Notes: generated by a model from the letters alone, not told the origin. Counted from the first letter of the stretch, positions 9,322 to 18,911 are shown. The stretch is DNA of 64,000 bases from Mariniphaga sp041686935 (GCA_041686935.1 JAWLCW010000016.1:1-64000); one strand, 5' to 3'. Numbers and translations are program-made.

Positions 9322-10605
9322 ATGGCACCAACATTCAACATCTCTGCTGAACAACCCCAAAAAACCACCCTGTCATTCCGGCTTTTCTGTGTTATTCTCT
9401 ACGTAATGGCTGCAATAAATACAAGTGCTCAGAATAACCGGGGCATAACCATTACTTTTCCCCAACCTTCCGATCCCATTCAAATTACTGAAAATGGAAA
9501 GGAGCACCTGTTTGCAAGCTATTACGGCATCAACTCGTGGAGTGCAAACCAGCGATACGTAACTATTCTGCAAACCGACATCAAACATCGCCTTCCGGAT
9601 GAAAACGATCCGGCAACACTCGGTCTGGTTGATTTGGAAACCAAAAAATTTATTCCCCTCACCCAAACCCGCGCCTGGAATTTTCAGCAGGGTTGTATGG
9701 CCCACTGGCTGGGAACTTCGCCGGATTCACTTATCATTTATAACGATTTTCGCAAAGGCCGGTTTGTTTCGGTGATAATGAATGTGCACACCAAAAAAGA
9801 GATCAAAACTATTCCCTGGCCCGTCAGCGCGGTTTCACCCAACGGGAAAGAGGCAGTCAGCATCAATTTTGCGCGGTTGCGGATTACCCGCACCGATTAC
9901 GGTTACGGAGGAAACGGTCAGGATGCCAGGGAAAATGTACAGTTTCCTGAAGATGACGGACTTTTTCTGGTTAACCTGGAAACCGGGGAAGCGAAACTGA
10001 TTGTTTCCATTGCACAGGTAAAAAATCTGGTTCCGGAAATTCCTGAAGAAGGAATAGAATATTTCAATCACACACTTTTCAGCCGGGGCGGAAGCAAAAT
10101 TTTCTGGCTGGCGCGGGCCATTCCGCACCGGAACACCACTTCGCTGACTGTAAACCGGGACGGCACAAACCTGCTGCGTTGTTTTCCCGATGGCTGGGAA
10201 GGTTCGCACTTCGACTGGCTGAATGACGACGAACTGATGGTTACCGCCAATTATGAAGCCAACCAATATGCGCATGTGCTGTTTACCATTGGAAAACAGG
10301 ATTACAAACGCCTGGGTAACGGATTGCTGGATTACGACGGCCATGGCGCTTTTTCTCCCGACGAAAAATGGATGATTACCGACACCTATCCAAGCCGTGG
10401 ACTGAGGGAACAAAAAATCTACCTGATGGACATGAAAACCGAAGCGGTACTTCCTTTGGGAAGGTTTGTGCAGCCCGAAGAATTCACCGGCCACTGGCGC
10501 TGCGACATCCACTGCCGATGGAGCCCAAACGGCGACATGATTGGCTTCAACTCCACCCATACGGGCAGCAGGCAGGTTTATGTTATAAAGTTTGATAATA
10601 AGTAA
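9322..10605 (+). CDS. Secreted beta-propeller protein (TolB/WD40-like)
   Basis: 427 aa. The N-terminus has a late hydrophobic segment ending NTSAQ, consistent with an export signal preceded by an unusually long leader of about 20 residues. The body consists of repeated four-strand blades with phrases such as AVSPNGKEAVS, AFSPDEKWMITD and CRWSPNGDMIGFNS, typical of TolB-like six- or seven-bladed propellers. Some similar propellers are polysaccharide lyases of the oligogalacturonate lyase type, and the HCRWSPNG motif near the end recalls them, but I cannot show catalytic residues. It is followed 51 bases later by a beta-helix protein, suggesting one transcription unit. Confidence 0.7.
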   Translation: MAPTFNISAEQPQKTTLSFRLFCVILYVMAAINTSAQNNRGITITFPQPSDPIQITENGKEHLFASYYGINSWSANQRYVTILQTDIKHRLPDENDPATLGLVDLETKKFIPLTQTRAWNFQQGCMAHWLGTSPDSLIIYNDFRKGRFVSVIMNVHTKKEIKTIPWPVSAVSPNGKEAVSINFARLRITRTDYGYGGNGQDARENVQFPEDDGLFLVNLETGEAKLIVSIAQVKNLVPEIPEEGIEYFNHTLFSRGGSKIFWLARAIPHRNTTSLTVNRDGTNLLRCFPDGWEGSHFDWLNDDELMVTANYEANQYAHVLFTIGKQDYKRLGNGLLDYDGHGAFSPDEKWMITDTYPSRGLREQKIYLMDMKTEAVLPLGRFVQPEEFTGHWRCDIHCRWSPNGDMIGFNSTHTGSRQVYVIKFDNK

Positions 10606-10656
10606 TTCAATCAAAAAACGATGAGTTTTAAACAAATTTCATATTTTTATCTGATT

Positions 10657-11937
10657 ATGAAAAACCTGATTCTGATTATCCTCCTCGTAGCAGGCACTCA
10701 TTTTTTATCCGCCCAACCATCTGAAAAAAAAGTTGATGCACTCGTTTCACCTAAATTGGCAGAAAAAAAAATAACAGTTGGCGGAGCTGATGCTGATGTT
10801 TGCGGTTTTAACAACCAGTCCATCCAGTATGCGATTGATGCAGTAGCAAAAACCGGCGGAACAGTGAAACTGAATCCGGGGCTTTACAAAATTACCGCTC
10901 CGGTGCGCATGAAATCGAATGTAAAACTGATTGGCTCAGGCAGAGAAACCATTTTGAAACGGGGAAAAGGAGTGCAAACACGATTTGTTGTGGACGCCGA
11001 TTATGCGGAACTGAAACTCACGGTTGAAAATTCCGACGGGTTTGAGCCGGGTATGAAAATTCAGGTGACCGACCAGAACAACAGTTCCTGCTGGAATGTT
11101 TCCACGGCATACATCACCGATATTCAGGATGAAACTATTTACATTGACAACTACCTCATCCGCGACTACCGCTCCGATCGCGACGGACTTGTTTCCAATG
11201 CATCTTCGGTTATAGAAGTCATTGAAGCAGAAAATGTGCTCATTTCAAACCTCACTGCCGATGGCAACCGTGCCGAAAACTTTTTTGCCGACGGATGCAA
11301 CAGCGCTGGAATCCTCATTCTGAAATCGAAAAAAGTGACAGTAGATAATGTTCATGTAAAAGATTTCAATGGCGAAGGAATCAGTTGGCAGATCACCGAA
11401 AATGTAACCATCCGCAACAGCGAAATTTCGGGCAGCGGTAACACCGGGATGCACCCGGGAACGGGTTCGCCTTTTACCGTAATCGAAAACAACAACGTTC
11501 ACCACAACGATAACGACGGGCTTTTTATCTGCTGGCGTGTTTACCAAAGTACGGTCACCAGCAACCGGTTTCACAACAACGGACGGTTTGGTATATGCAC
11601 CGGGCACAAAGATACCGATGTGATTTTTACCGGAAACCACATTTTTGAAAACGGCAGCGACGGGGTGCACCTGCGGGGAGAACGGGAATCGAATGCACCC
11701 CACCGGAATACCTTTGTGAAAAACGTTATTGAAAACAATGGCAAAATAAACGGAGGTTACGGATTTTCCATCAACTCACCCGCCCGCAATTTGGTATTGA
11801 AAGAGAATATTTTCAGAAGTGCAGGCGAGAAAACGCAAAAAGCAGCCATTTACATCCAATCCAATGGCCTTCCGCCGGAGCTTATTAATAATCAAATGGA
11901 AGGCCACCCGGAAGGAGATGTAGTTGAAGAGAAATAA
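10657..11937 (+). CDS. Secreted right-handed beta-helix protein (lyase-like fold)
   Basis: 426 aa when started at the ATG at 10657, which directly precedes a clean signal peptide (MKNLILIILLVAG...SAQ); an upstream in-frame ATG at 10621 would add 12 residues ahead of it. The mature protein opens like a pectate-lyase superfamily member (SIQYAIDAVAKTGGTVKLNPG) and then shows about ten parallel beta-helix rungs with repeated NVTIRNSEI, NNNVHHNDNDGLFI and NRFHNNGRFGI phrases. Such proteins are carbohydrate lyases, hydrolases or epimerases acting outside the cytoplasm. It sits 16 bases before the first sulfatase, so it likely works on the same sulfated glycan. Exact chemistry cannot be read from sequence. 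Confidence 0.8.
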   Translation: MKNLILIILLVAGTHFLSAQPSEKKVDALVSPKLAEKKITVGGADADVCGFNNQSIQYAIDAVAKTGGTVKLNPGLYKITAPVRMKSNVKLIGSGRETILKRGKGVQTRFVVDADYAELKLTVENSDGFEPGMKIQVTDQNNSSCWNVSTAYITDIQDETIYIDNYLIRDYRSDRDGLVSNASSVIEVIEAENVLISNLTADGNRAENFFADGCNSAGILILKSKKVTVDNVHVKDFNGEGISWQITENVTIRNSEISGSGNTGMHPGTGSPFTVIENNNVHHNDNDGLFICWRVYQSTVTSNRFHNNGRFGICTGHKDTDVIFTGNHIFENGSDGVHLRGERESNAPHRNTFVKNVIENNGKINGGYGFSINSPARNLVLKENIFRSAGEKTQKAAIYIQSNGLPPELINNQMEGHPEGDVVEEK

Positions 11938-11953
11938 ATTAAAAAAATAAACT

Positions 11954-13540
11954 ATGAACCGATTTTTTGTAAACAGTATTGCCTTTCTCACTGCCGGAGC
12001 CGGCATGATTGGCTGTTCTCCCCAAATGAAGGAAGCACAGCGTCCGAACATTCTTTTTATTATGAGCGACGACCACGCTTACCAGGCTGTCAGCGCCTAT
12101 GGTTACGGGTTGAATGAAACCCCCGGCATTGACCGGCTGGCCAAAGAAGGAGCCATTTTTACACGGGCTTGCGTAACCAATTCCATTTGTGCCCCAAGCC
12201 GGGCTGTTTTGCTTACCGGCAAGCACAGTTTTGTAAACGGGAAAGTGGATAACGTACAGCCTTTCAACTGGGATCAGGATAACTTCCCGAAACTGATGCA
12301 GGCCAACGGTTACCAAACCGCTATGATTGGTAAAATCCACCTCGACGGCATTCCGCAGGGATTCGACTTTTCCATGGTTTTACCCGGCCAGGGGCATTAT
12401 TACAATCCCGATTTTTTAATTGACGGAGAACGAATCCGCATTGAAGGCCACTGCACCGAAATTATTACCGAAACCACCCTCGACTGGCTGAAAAACCATC
12501 GCGACCCGGAAAAGCCATTTTGTCTGCTTTATCACCAGAAAGCGCCCCACCGTAACTGGCAAACAGCCCCAATATACCTCGATCTTTACGACGATGTAAC
12601 CTTTGACCCGCCGGCCAACTTTTTCGACGATTACGAGGGACGCGGACGGGCAGCAAAAGAACAGGAAATGCAAATTCACGGACATGCCATGTGGGGACAC
12701 GATTTTAAAATGGTAGTTGATCCGTATGGCGACAGCACCGGATTTTATAATGAATTCAGGCGGTTCACACCACAGCAGAAAGAAGACTGGCTGGCTGCCT
12801 ACACTCCAAAAAACGAAGACTTTAAGGCAAAATATGCGAATCTTTCAGATGAAGAAATCGCCTTGTGGAAATTCAACCGCTACATTAAAGATTACCTGCG
12901 CACCATAAAATCGGTTGACGATGGCGTTGGCGAAGTACTGGATTACCTGGATGAAGCCGGTTTGGCTGAAAATACAATCGTGATTTACACATCCGACCAG
13001 GGCTTTTACCTGGGCGAGCACGGCTGGTTCGACAAACGGTTTATGTACGAAGAATCTTTCCGGACACCACTTCTAATTCGTTATCCCAAAGAAATTCAAC
13101 CGGGTACAAAAATTGACAAACTGGTGCAAAACCTCGACCTTGCCCCAACTTTCCTCGATTATGCCGGTATTGAAATACCGGAAGAAATGCAGGGAGAATC
13201 GTTCAGGGAACTGGTAGCCGGCAAAACTGGCGAGTGGCGAGATGCGGTTTATTACACGTATTACGAATATCCTTCGGTACACATGGTAAAACGGCACTAC
13301 GGCGTGGCTACCGACCGCTATAAACTCATGCATTTTTATTACGATATTGACGAGTGGGAAATGTACGATTTGGAAACCGACCCCATGGAAATGCAAAACA
13401 TTTACGACGACCCGGCTTATACCGATGTGCGCAAAATGCTGCACGAAAGACTGGAAGATTTACGCGAATATTACGGCGACAGTGATGAGTTAAACGACCA
13501 TTTCCTGAAAGCTTACCTCGACCACCGGGCCGGCAGGTAA
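11954..13540 (+). CDS. S1-family sulfatase lipoprotein (1)
   Basis: 528 aa with a lipobox ending MIGC (Cys21). The sulfatase signature CAPSRAVLLTG starts at Cys79, the residue expected to be oxidised to formylglycine by an anaerobic or aerobic maturase; none is encoded in this window. Calcium ligands are visible in FIMSDDH (Asp39, Asp40) and TSDQGFYLGEHG. That last motif, continuing WFDKRFMYEE, is typical of the subgroup that includes N-acetylglucosamine-6-sulfatases and related exo-sulfatases, so a 6-O-sulfated amino sugar is a plausible substrate, though this is inference. It is the first of four sulfatase genes on the same strand and lies 16 bases after the beta-helix gene. Confidence 0.9.
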   Translation: MNRFFVNSIAFLTAGAGMIGCSPQMKEAQRPNILFIMSDDHAYQAVSAYGYGLNETPGIDRLAKEGAIFTRACVTNSICAPSRAVLLTGKHSFVNGKVDNVQPFNWDQDNFPKLMQANGYQTAMIGKIHLDGIPQGFDFSMVLPGQGHYYNPDFLIDGERIRIEGHCTEIITETTLDWLKNHRDPEKPFCLLYHQKAPHRNWQTAPIYLDLYDDVTFDPPANFFDDYEGRGRAAKEQEMQIHGHAMWGHDFKMVVDPYGDSTGFYNEFRRFTPQQKEDWLAAYTPKNEDFKAKYANLSDEEIALWKFNRYIKDYLRTIKSVDDGVGEVLDYLDEAGLAENTIVIYTSDQGFYLGEHGWFDKRFMYEESFRTPLLIRYPKEIQPGTKIDKLVQNLDLAPTFLDYAGIEIPEEMQGESFRELVAGKTGEWRDAVYYTYYEYPSVHMVKRHYGVATDRYKLMHFYYDIDEWEMYDLETDPMEMQNIYDDPAYTDVRKMLHERLEDLREYYGDSDELNDHFLKAYLDHRAGR

Positions 13541-13559
13541 ACAGATCTTCGTTCTTAAT

Positions 13560-13592
13560 AAACTTTGAAGATTTCAGGAACCTTCAAAGTTT
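13560..13592 (+). terminator. Hairpin between sulfatase genes 1 and 2
   Basis: A perfect 11-bp stem AAACTTTGAAG (13560-13570) with CTTCAAAGTTT (13582-13592) around an 11-base loop, 20 bases after the stop of sulfatase 1. There is no T-tract after it, so it is more likely a partial terminator, attenuator or mRNA-end stabiliser than a full stop. Confidence 0.5.
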
Positions 13593-13631
13593 AAATTGAT
13601 ATTAATTGAAATAACATCAAAAAAAAGCGGC

Positions 13632-15008
13632 ATGAATTTTTTCAAAACCAGCTTACTTGCAGGTGCATGCACTCTATTGACAGTAGCATCCTGCAAAAGT
13701 CCGAAACCGGAAGAAAAACCCGAACAGCCCAATTTCATCGTTTTTATTGCCGATGATGCAGCCTGGAACGACTGCGGTCCTTATGGAAACCAAAACATTA
13801 AAACACCGAACATCAACAAACTGGCCGAAGAAGGTGTGGTTTTCAACAATGCTTTTCTCACAACCAGTTCATGCAGCCCAAGCCGGTGCAGCATTTTAAC
13901 CGGAAGGTATCCGCACAGTACCGGTGCACCCGAACTGCACATGCCCCTTCCAGCCGGCCAGCTGTTATTCGCCGGCGAATTGCAAAAAGCCGGATATTTT
14001 ACTGCTGTAGCGGGAAAATATCACATCGGGCCAAAACGGGCAGAATTTGACACCATCTATGGCGGTCATCCAAGCGGCTGCGAATACTGGGTAGAAGCCC
14101 TTCAAAACAGGCCAAAAGACAAGCCTTTCTTTTTATGGCTGGCGGCTCTCGATCCGCACCGCGATTATTTTCCCAACACTATTCCCGAACCACATCGTCC
14201 GGAAGATGTGATTGTACCACCTTATTTACCCGACAATGATTCCACACGAAAAGATTTGGCGCTATATTACGACGAAATCTCCCGCATGGACAGCTATATC
14301 GGTGAAGTAATGGCCGAACTAAAAAAACAGGGAGTGGACGAAAACACGCTGGTAATATACATGAGCGATAACGGACGGCCATTTCCGCGGGCCAAAACCC
14401 GCATGTACGACAGTGGTATAAAAACGCCGTTTATTGTGCGCTGGCCTGAAAAACTGAAAAAAGGAACTTCCGATGCAATGGTAAGTTCCATCGACATTGC
14501 TCCAACGTTTTGCGAACTGGCCGGAGCCGGAATTTCCGAAACTTACCAGGGAATCAGTTTTGTGCCAATTTTAGAGAATTATTCTGCCGAAACCAGGGAT
14601 TACATCGCCGCTGAACACAACTGGCACGATTACCAGGCGCATGAAAGGGCAGTCAGAAACCACAAATATCTTTACATTCGAAACGCCTTTCCCGAGCTGA
14701 ATGCCTCCCCGCCAGCCGATGCTGTGCGCAGCATCACCTATCAGAAAATGATTAAAATGTACAAAGCGGGCGAACTGAACGAAAATCAGTTGGATTGTTT
14801 TATAGCGCCACGTCCGGCGGAAGAATTGTTTGATGTGGTAAATGATCCTTACCAGCTTCGCAATCTTGCCGAAAATCCGGAATATGCAAATGCTTTGGAT
14901 GAAATGCGCAGGTTGCTCGATAACTGGACTGTAAAGTTCGACGACAAAATCCCGGAAAATCCATCACCAGACACTTTCGATCGCTGGACAGGAGAAAGAC
15001 TGAATTAA
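13632..15008 (+). CDS. S1-family sulfatase lipoprotein (2), sulfamidase-like
   Basis: 458 aa from the ATG at 13632, which precedes a lipoprotein signal ending VASC (Cys21); the in-frame ATG 36 bases upstream would only lengthen the leader. Formylglycine motif CSPSRCSILTG begins at Cys81; metal ligands in FIADDA (Asp41, Asp42) and MSDNGRPFPRAK. The stretch SSCSPSR...HSTGAPELH and GKYHIGP resembles heparan N-sulfatases (sulfamidases) more than the other three sulfatases here. N-desulfation of glucosamine is therefore the best guess, without proof. It lies 16 bases before sulfatase 3. Confidence 0.9.
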   Translation: MNFFKTSLLAGACTLLTVASCKSPKPEEKPEQPNFIVFIADDAAWNDCGPYGNQNIKTPNINKLAEEGVVFNNAFLTTSSCSPSRCSILTGRYPHSTGAPELHMPLPAGQLLFAGELQKAGYFTAVAGKYHIGPKRAEFDTIYGGHPSGCEYWVEALQNRPKDKPFFLWLAALDPHRDYFPNTIPEPHRPEDVIVPPYLPDNDSTRKDLALYYDEISRMDSYIGEVMAELKKQGVDENTLVIYMSDNGRPFPRAKTRMYDSGIKTPFIVRWPEKLKKGTSDAMVSSIDIAPTFCELAGAGISETYQGISFVPILENYSAETRDYIAAEHNWHDYQAHERAVRNHKYLYIRNAFPELNASPPADAVRSITYQKMIKMYKAGELNENQLDCFIAPRPAEELFDVVNDPYQLRNLAENPEYANALDEMRRLLDNWTVKFDDKIPENPSPDTFDRWTGERLN

Positions 15009-15024
15009 TATTTAAAAATATACA

Positions 15025-16476
15025 ATGAAACGATTCAAAATCAATTCGATTGCCCTTGCCGGCCTGCTTTCTTTTGGAATGGCAGGTCAGCAAACTTCCT
15101 GTGTATCGGATACCGGTAATGAAAGTCCGACAAAACCCAATTTTATAGTCATTTTTGCCGATGACCTCGGTTATGGTGATTTGGGCATTTTCGGGCATCC
15201 AACCATCCAAACACCCCATTTGGACAAAATGGCTGTGGAAGGACAAAAATGGACCAGTTTTTATGTAGCCGCACCGGTTTGCACGCCAAGCCGTGCCGGA
15301 TTGCTTACAGGCAGACTGCCCATCCGATCGGGCATGTGCAGCGACAAACGGCGGGTACTGTTCCCCGATTCCAACGGCGGATTACCCCAGAGCGAAATTA
15401 CAATTGCCAAAGCATTGAAAGGAAATGGTTACGCTACTGCAGCTGTCGGGAAATGGCATATTGGGCACAAATCACCGCACCTGCCAACCGACCACGGATT
15501 CGACAGTTATTTCGGAATTCCTTACTCCAACGATATGGACAAGGTGGAACGGACCGATCATTTCACGTTGGCCGAAAATGAACGGTATCAGGCTTACAAT
15601 GTGCCGCTGTTGCGCGACAAGGATATTATCGAAAGGCCTGCTGATCAGCGCACCATAACCAAACGATATACCGAAGAAGCGGTGTCCAAAATTAAAAGTC
15701 TGAAAGACGGGCCGTTCTTTATTTACCTGGCCCATTCTCTACCACATATACCACTTTTTCGTTCCGAAGAATTCAAAGATGTTTCACTGGCCGGTTTTTA
15801 CGGCGATGTGATTGAAGAAATCGACTGGTCGGTGGGGCAAATTCTGAAAACACTTAAGGAGGAAGGCCTCGATGAAAACACGTTGGTTATTTTTACTTCG
15901 GACAACGGCCCGTGGCACACGTTTAAAACACATGGCGGAACAGCCGGATTGCTGCGTGGCGCCAAAGGCGGAACCTTTGAAGGGGGAATGCGCGAACCCA
16001 CGGTTTTCCGCTGGCCGGGAAAATTAAAAGAAGGAGTGGTAATGGACATGGCCACTACCATGGATTTACTTCCCACTTTCTGCAAACTATCCGGCACAGA
16101 ACTCCCCAATGACCGTGTTTACGACGGTTATGATATTTCTCCGCTCATGTTTGGAACCGGCAAAAGTGAACGCGATGTGGTTTTCTATTACCGGGGCGCA
16201 AAGGTTTATGCCATACGCAAAGGCGATTACAAAGCGCATTTTATTACGCAAAATGAATACGGGAGTCAAACGGCTCATCCAATTACCAATCCGCCAATGG
16301 AAATAACCAATTCGCCAACTGTTCACGAAACACCTTTGCTTTACAATGTGAATATCGATCCTTCGGAAAAATTCAACATTGCCGAAGAACATCCAGAGGT
16401 AATTGCTGAAATCAGGAAAGTACTGGAAGAACATCTGGCTGGAATTGAACCGGTGGAAAATCAGTTGGAAAAATAG
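15025..16476 (+). CDS. S1-family sulfatase (3), arylsulfatase A/GALNS-like
   Basis: 483 aa with an N-terminal hydrophobic signal; Cys26 could be a lipid attachment site. Motif CTPSRAGLLTGRLPIRSGM begins at Cys86; metal ligands in IFADDLGYGD (Asp46, Asp47) and FTSDNGPW. The order GRLPIRSGM, GGLPQSEITIA, GKWHIG and GIPYSNDM follows the arylsulfatase A / N-acetylgalactosamine-6-sulfatase branch. The true substrate is unknown. The gene follows sulfatase 2 by 16 bases and precedes the toxin-antitoxin insertion by 59 bases. Confidence 0.92.
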   Translation: MKRFKINSIALAGLLSFGMAGQQTSCVSDTGNESPTKPNFIVIFADDLGYGDLGIFGHPTIQTPHLDKMAVEGQKWTSFYVAAPVCTPSRAGLLTGRLPIRSGMCSDKRRVLFPDSNGGLPQSEITIAKALKGNGYATAAVGKWHIGHKSPHLPTDHGFDSYFGIPYSNDMDKVERTDHFTLAENERYQAYNVPLLRDKDIIERPADQRTITKRYTEEAVSKIKSLKDGPFFIYLAHSLPHIPLFRSEEFKDVSLAGFYGDVIEEIDWSVGQILKTLKEEGLDENTLVIFTSDNGPWHTFKTHGGTAGLLRGAKGGTFEGGMREPTVFRWPGKLKEGVVMDMATTMDLLPTFCKLSGTELPNDRVYDGYDISPLMFGTGKSERDVVFYYRGAKVYAIRKGDYKAHFITQNEYGSQTAHPITNPPMEITNSPTVHETPLLYNVNIDPSEKFNIAEEHPEVIAEIRKVLEEHLAGIEPVENQLEK

Positions 16477-16535
16477 CTTGGTAATGCGTTAAAATACTTT
16501 AGTAATTTTTTTCATATATTTCGGAAAAAAAAGTT

Positions 16536-16769
16536 ATGGAAGCAATTGAAAATTTAAAAAATCGGTTAATTGACGAAATCCTGGTAACTAAAAATAAGCA
16601 ACTTCTGGAGGCCATAGAAAAAATATTTACTTCTACCCGGAATAAAAATGTTTTATCTCTTACATCCGAACAAATTGAGATGTTAGAAATGAGTGACCAG
16701 GACATTGAAAATGGAAATCTGGTTTCGGAATCTGATCTGGATAAACTTGACAAACAATGGTTCGATTAG
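16536..16769 (+). CDS. Antitoxin-like protein, 77 aa
   Basis: A small acidic, mostly helical protein (LKNRLIDEILVTKNKQLL..., then MSDQDIENGNLVSESDLDKL) with the pattern of Bacteroidota antitoxins that accompany RelE/ParE toxins: an N-terminal helix pair followed by an acidic tail with an (I/V)xxGxxxSExDL motif. Its end overlaps the start of the toxin frame at 16757 by 13 bases, the usual arrangement. It sits inside the sulfatase operon, between sulfatases 3 and 4. Confidence 0.7.
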   Translation: MEAIENLKNRLIDEILVTKNKQLLEAIEKIFTSTRNKNVLSLTSEQIEMLEMSDQDIENGNLVSESDLDKLDKQWFD

Positions 16770-17071
16770 GAATAATTTGGACAGCAACAGCAATAAAACA
16801 AAGAAATCAGGTTTTTGAATATTGGAGTGAACGAAATAAAAGTACCTCTTATTCCAAAAAGCTTAGTATAAAAATTAGAAGCAGAGTGAATCTATTAAAA
16901 ACGAATCCTCATTTAGGTAAAAAGGCAGAATATAAAAATACAAGAATCATTTCATTGGGCCATTAAAGTATTCTTTATAAAAAGGTCCATTCGAATATCA
17001 TTATTACAGGTTTTTGGGATAACCGGCAAGATCCTAAAAAGCTCATTAAGTTCTTAAAATCAACTAAATGA
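16757..17071 (+). pseudogene. RelE/ParE-type toxin broken by an internal stop codon
   Basis: From ATG 16757 the frame reads MVRLGIIWTATAIKQRN... to ISLGH, then meets TAA at 16964-16966. The same frame continues without another stop for 34 codons (SILYKKVHSNIIITGFWDNR, then QDPKKLIKF) to TGA at 17069-17071. The part after the stop is the characteristic C-terminal strand and (R/W)DNRQDPKKL motif of this toxin family, so a full-length 104-residue toxin has been interrupted by one nonsense codon where family members usually have an aromatic residue. The final TGA overlaps the ATG of sulfatase 4 (ATGA), so the pair is wired into the operon. Read-through is possible but nothing indicates it. Confidence 0.8.
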
Positions 17072-18834
17072 CAAAAACGAGGCTTTTTATCCTTTTGGCT
17101 TTTATAATAACCATTTTCAGCAGCTGCAACAAATCTGAAAAAGCTGAGCATCCCAACATCATCCTCATTCTTACCGATGACCAGGGTTGGGGCGATTTGA
17201 GCATTTCGGGAAACACCAACCTCGAAACGCCCAACATCGATCGGCTGGCTGAAACCGGAGTTACATTCGACCGGTTTTATGTGAGTCCGGTTTGTTCTCC
17301 AACCCGCGCAGAATTGCTTACAGGAAGGTACCATCCGCGCGGAGGTGTTTACAGTACATCTGCCGGCGGCGAGCGACTGAATCTGGATGAAACCACTATC
17401 GCTGATGTTTTCAAAAAAGCAGGTTACGCCACCGCAGCCTATGGAAAATGGCACAACGGAATGCAGCCGCCTTACCATCCCAATGCCCGTGGGTTCGACG
17501 ATTTCTACGGGTTCTGTTCCGGCCACTGGGGAAATTATTTCAGTCCGATGCTGGAACATAACGGAGAAATAGTTAAAGGAAACGGTTTTGTGGTGGACGA
17601 TTTTACCGACCGTGGAATGTCTTTTATGGAGCAAAACAAACACAAACCCTTCTTTCTTTACATGGCTTACAATACACCGCACAGCCCCATGCAGGTGCCC
17701 GACAGATGGTGGAACAAGTTTGAAAGCAAGGAACTGGAAATGCTTCACCGCGACCCGGAAACAGAAGATATTCCCTTCACAAGAGCCGCGCTGGCCATGT
17801 GCGAAAACATCGACTGGAACGTGGGCAGAATTATGGAAAGACTGGAAGATCTGGAACTTGCTGAAAATACCATCATTATTTATCTTTCGGATAACGGGCC
17901 CAATAGCTGGCGGTGGAATGGCGGCATGAAAGGAAGAAAAGGGTCCACCGATGAGGGAGGTGTTCGGGTACCCATGTTTATTAAATGGGAAGGCGTTTTA
18001 CAGCCCGGAAAAAAAATTGGCGAAATTGCGGGTGCCATCGATCTTTTGCCGACACTGGCCGATTTGACAGGAATTGAATTTCAAACCGAAAAACCATTGG
18101 ATGGTGTTAGTCTGAAAACTTTGTTAACAGAAAATAATCCGGAATGGGGCGAACGGCTTTTATTCAGCCACTGGGCAGGAAGAACCAGTGTGCGCAGCCA
18201 GCAATTCAGGCTCGACAACTCAGGGAACCTATTTGATATGGAAAGCGATCCCGGTCAACACGAGGATGTTTCTGAAAAATTCCCTGAAAACTCAACCCGC
18301 CTTTTGCAGGCTAAAAAAAATTGGGAAACTGAAGTTTTAAGCGAATTGCCCGAAATTGACGATCGCACATTCACCATTGGACACCCCGAATTTCCGTTCA
18401 CTCAAATCCCGGCCCGCGACGGAATGGCTCACGGAAATATTCAGCGTTCGAACCGGTTTCCCAACGATTCCTTTTTTACCAACTGGACAAGCACTTCCGA
18501 CAGTATTACATGGGAGGCAGAAGTTCTGACAGATGGCTGTTTTGAAGTGGAAATTTATTATACCTGCCCGCCTGAAGATGTTGGCGCTGTGTTTGAATTG
18601 AGCTTTGCAGGAGAAAAACTGACAGGAAAAATTACCGAACCCCATAATTCACCCTTGCAGGGAATGGAAAACGACCGTGTGGAGCGCATGGAGTCGTATG
18701 TGAAAGATTTTATACCCTTGAAATTAGGAACAATTCACCTGAAAAAAGGCGAAGGAACTTTAACGCTGAAAGCAACCGATATTCCTGGTGGGCAGGTGAT
18801 GGATTTCCGGTTGTTGATGCTGAGACGAAAATAG
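17068..18834 (+). CDS. S1-family sulfatase lipoprotein (4) with C-terminal beta domain
   Basis: 588 aa with a lipobox ending FSSC (Cys20). Motif CSPTRAELLTGRYHPRGGV begins at Cys76; metal ligands in LTDDQGWGD (Asp37, Asp38) and LSDNGPNS. CSPTR is an accepted variant of the formylglycine motif. Unlike the other three, it has an extra ~140-residue C-terminal region (from about ITWEAEVLTDGCFEVEIYYT) that reads as a beta-sandwich, possibly a glycan-binding module. Translation start overlaps the end of the broken toxin frame by ATGA, implying coupling to it. A strong terminator follows 77 bases after the stop. Confidence 0.92.
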   Translation: MTKTRLFILLAFIITIFSSCNKSEKAEHPNIILILTDDQGWGDLSISGNTNLETPNIDRLAETGVTFDRFYVSPVCSPTRAELLTGRYHPRGGVYSTSAGGERLNLDETTIADVFKKAGYATAAYGKWHNGMQPPYHPNARGFDDFYGFCSGHWGNYFSPMLEHNGEIVKGNGFVVDDFTDRGMSFMEQNKHKPFFLYMAYNTPHSPMQVPDRWWNKFESKELEMLHRDPETEDIPFTRAALAMCENIDWNVGRIMERLEDLELAENTIIIYLSDNGPNSWRWNGGMKGRKGSTDEGGVRVPMFIKWEGVLQPGKKIGEIAGAIDLLPTLADLTGIEFQTEKPLDGVSLKTLLTENNPEWGERLLFSHWAGRTSVRSQQFRLDNSGNLFDMESDPGQHEDVSEKFPENSTRLLQAKKNWETEVLSELPEIDDRTFTIGHPEFPFTQIPARDGMAHGNIQRSNRFPNDSFFTNWTSTSDSITWEAEVLTDGCFEVEIYYTCPPEDVGAVFELSFAGEKLTGKITEPHNSPLQGMENDRVERMESYVKDFIPLKLGTIHLKKGEGTLTLKATDIPGGQVMDFRLLMLRRK

Positions 18835-18911
18835 TTACAAAGAGAAAAAAATTAACCAGATCTATGGTTTAGAATTTACGGTACTGATAATTTCAATAAA
18901 AGAATGAAAAT

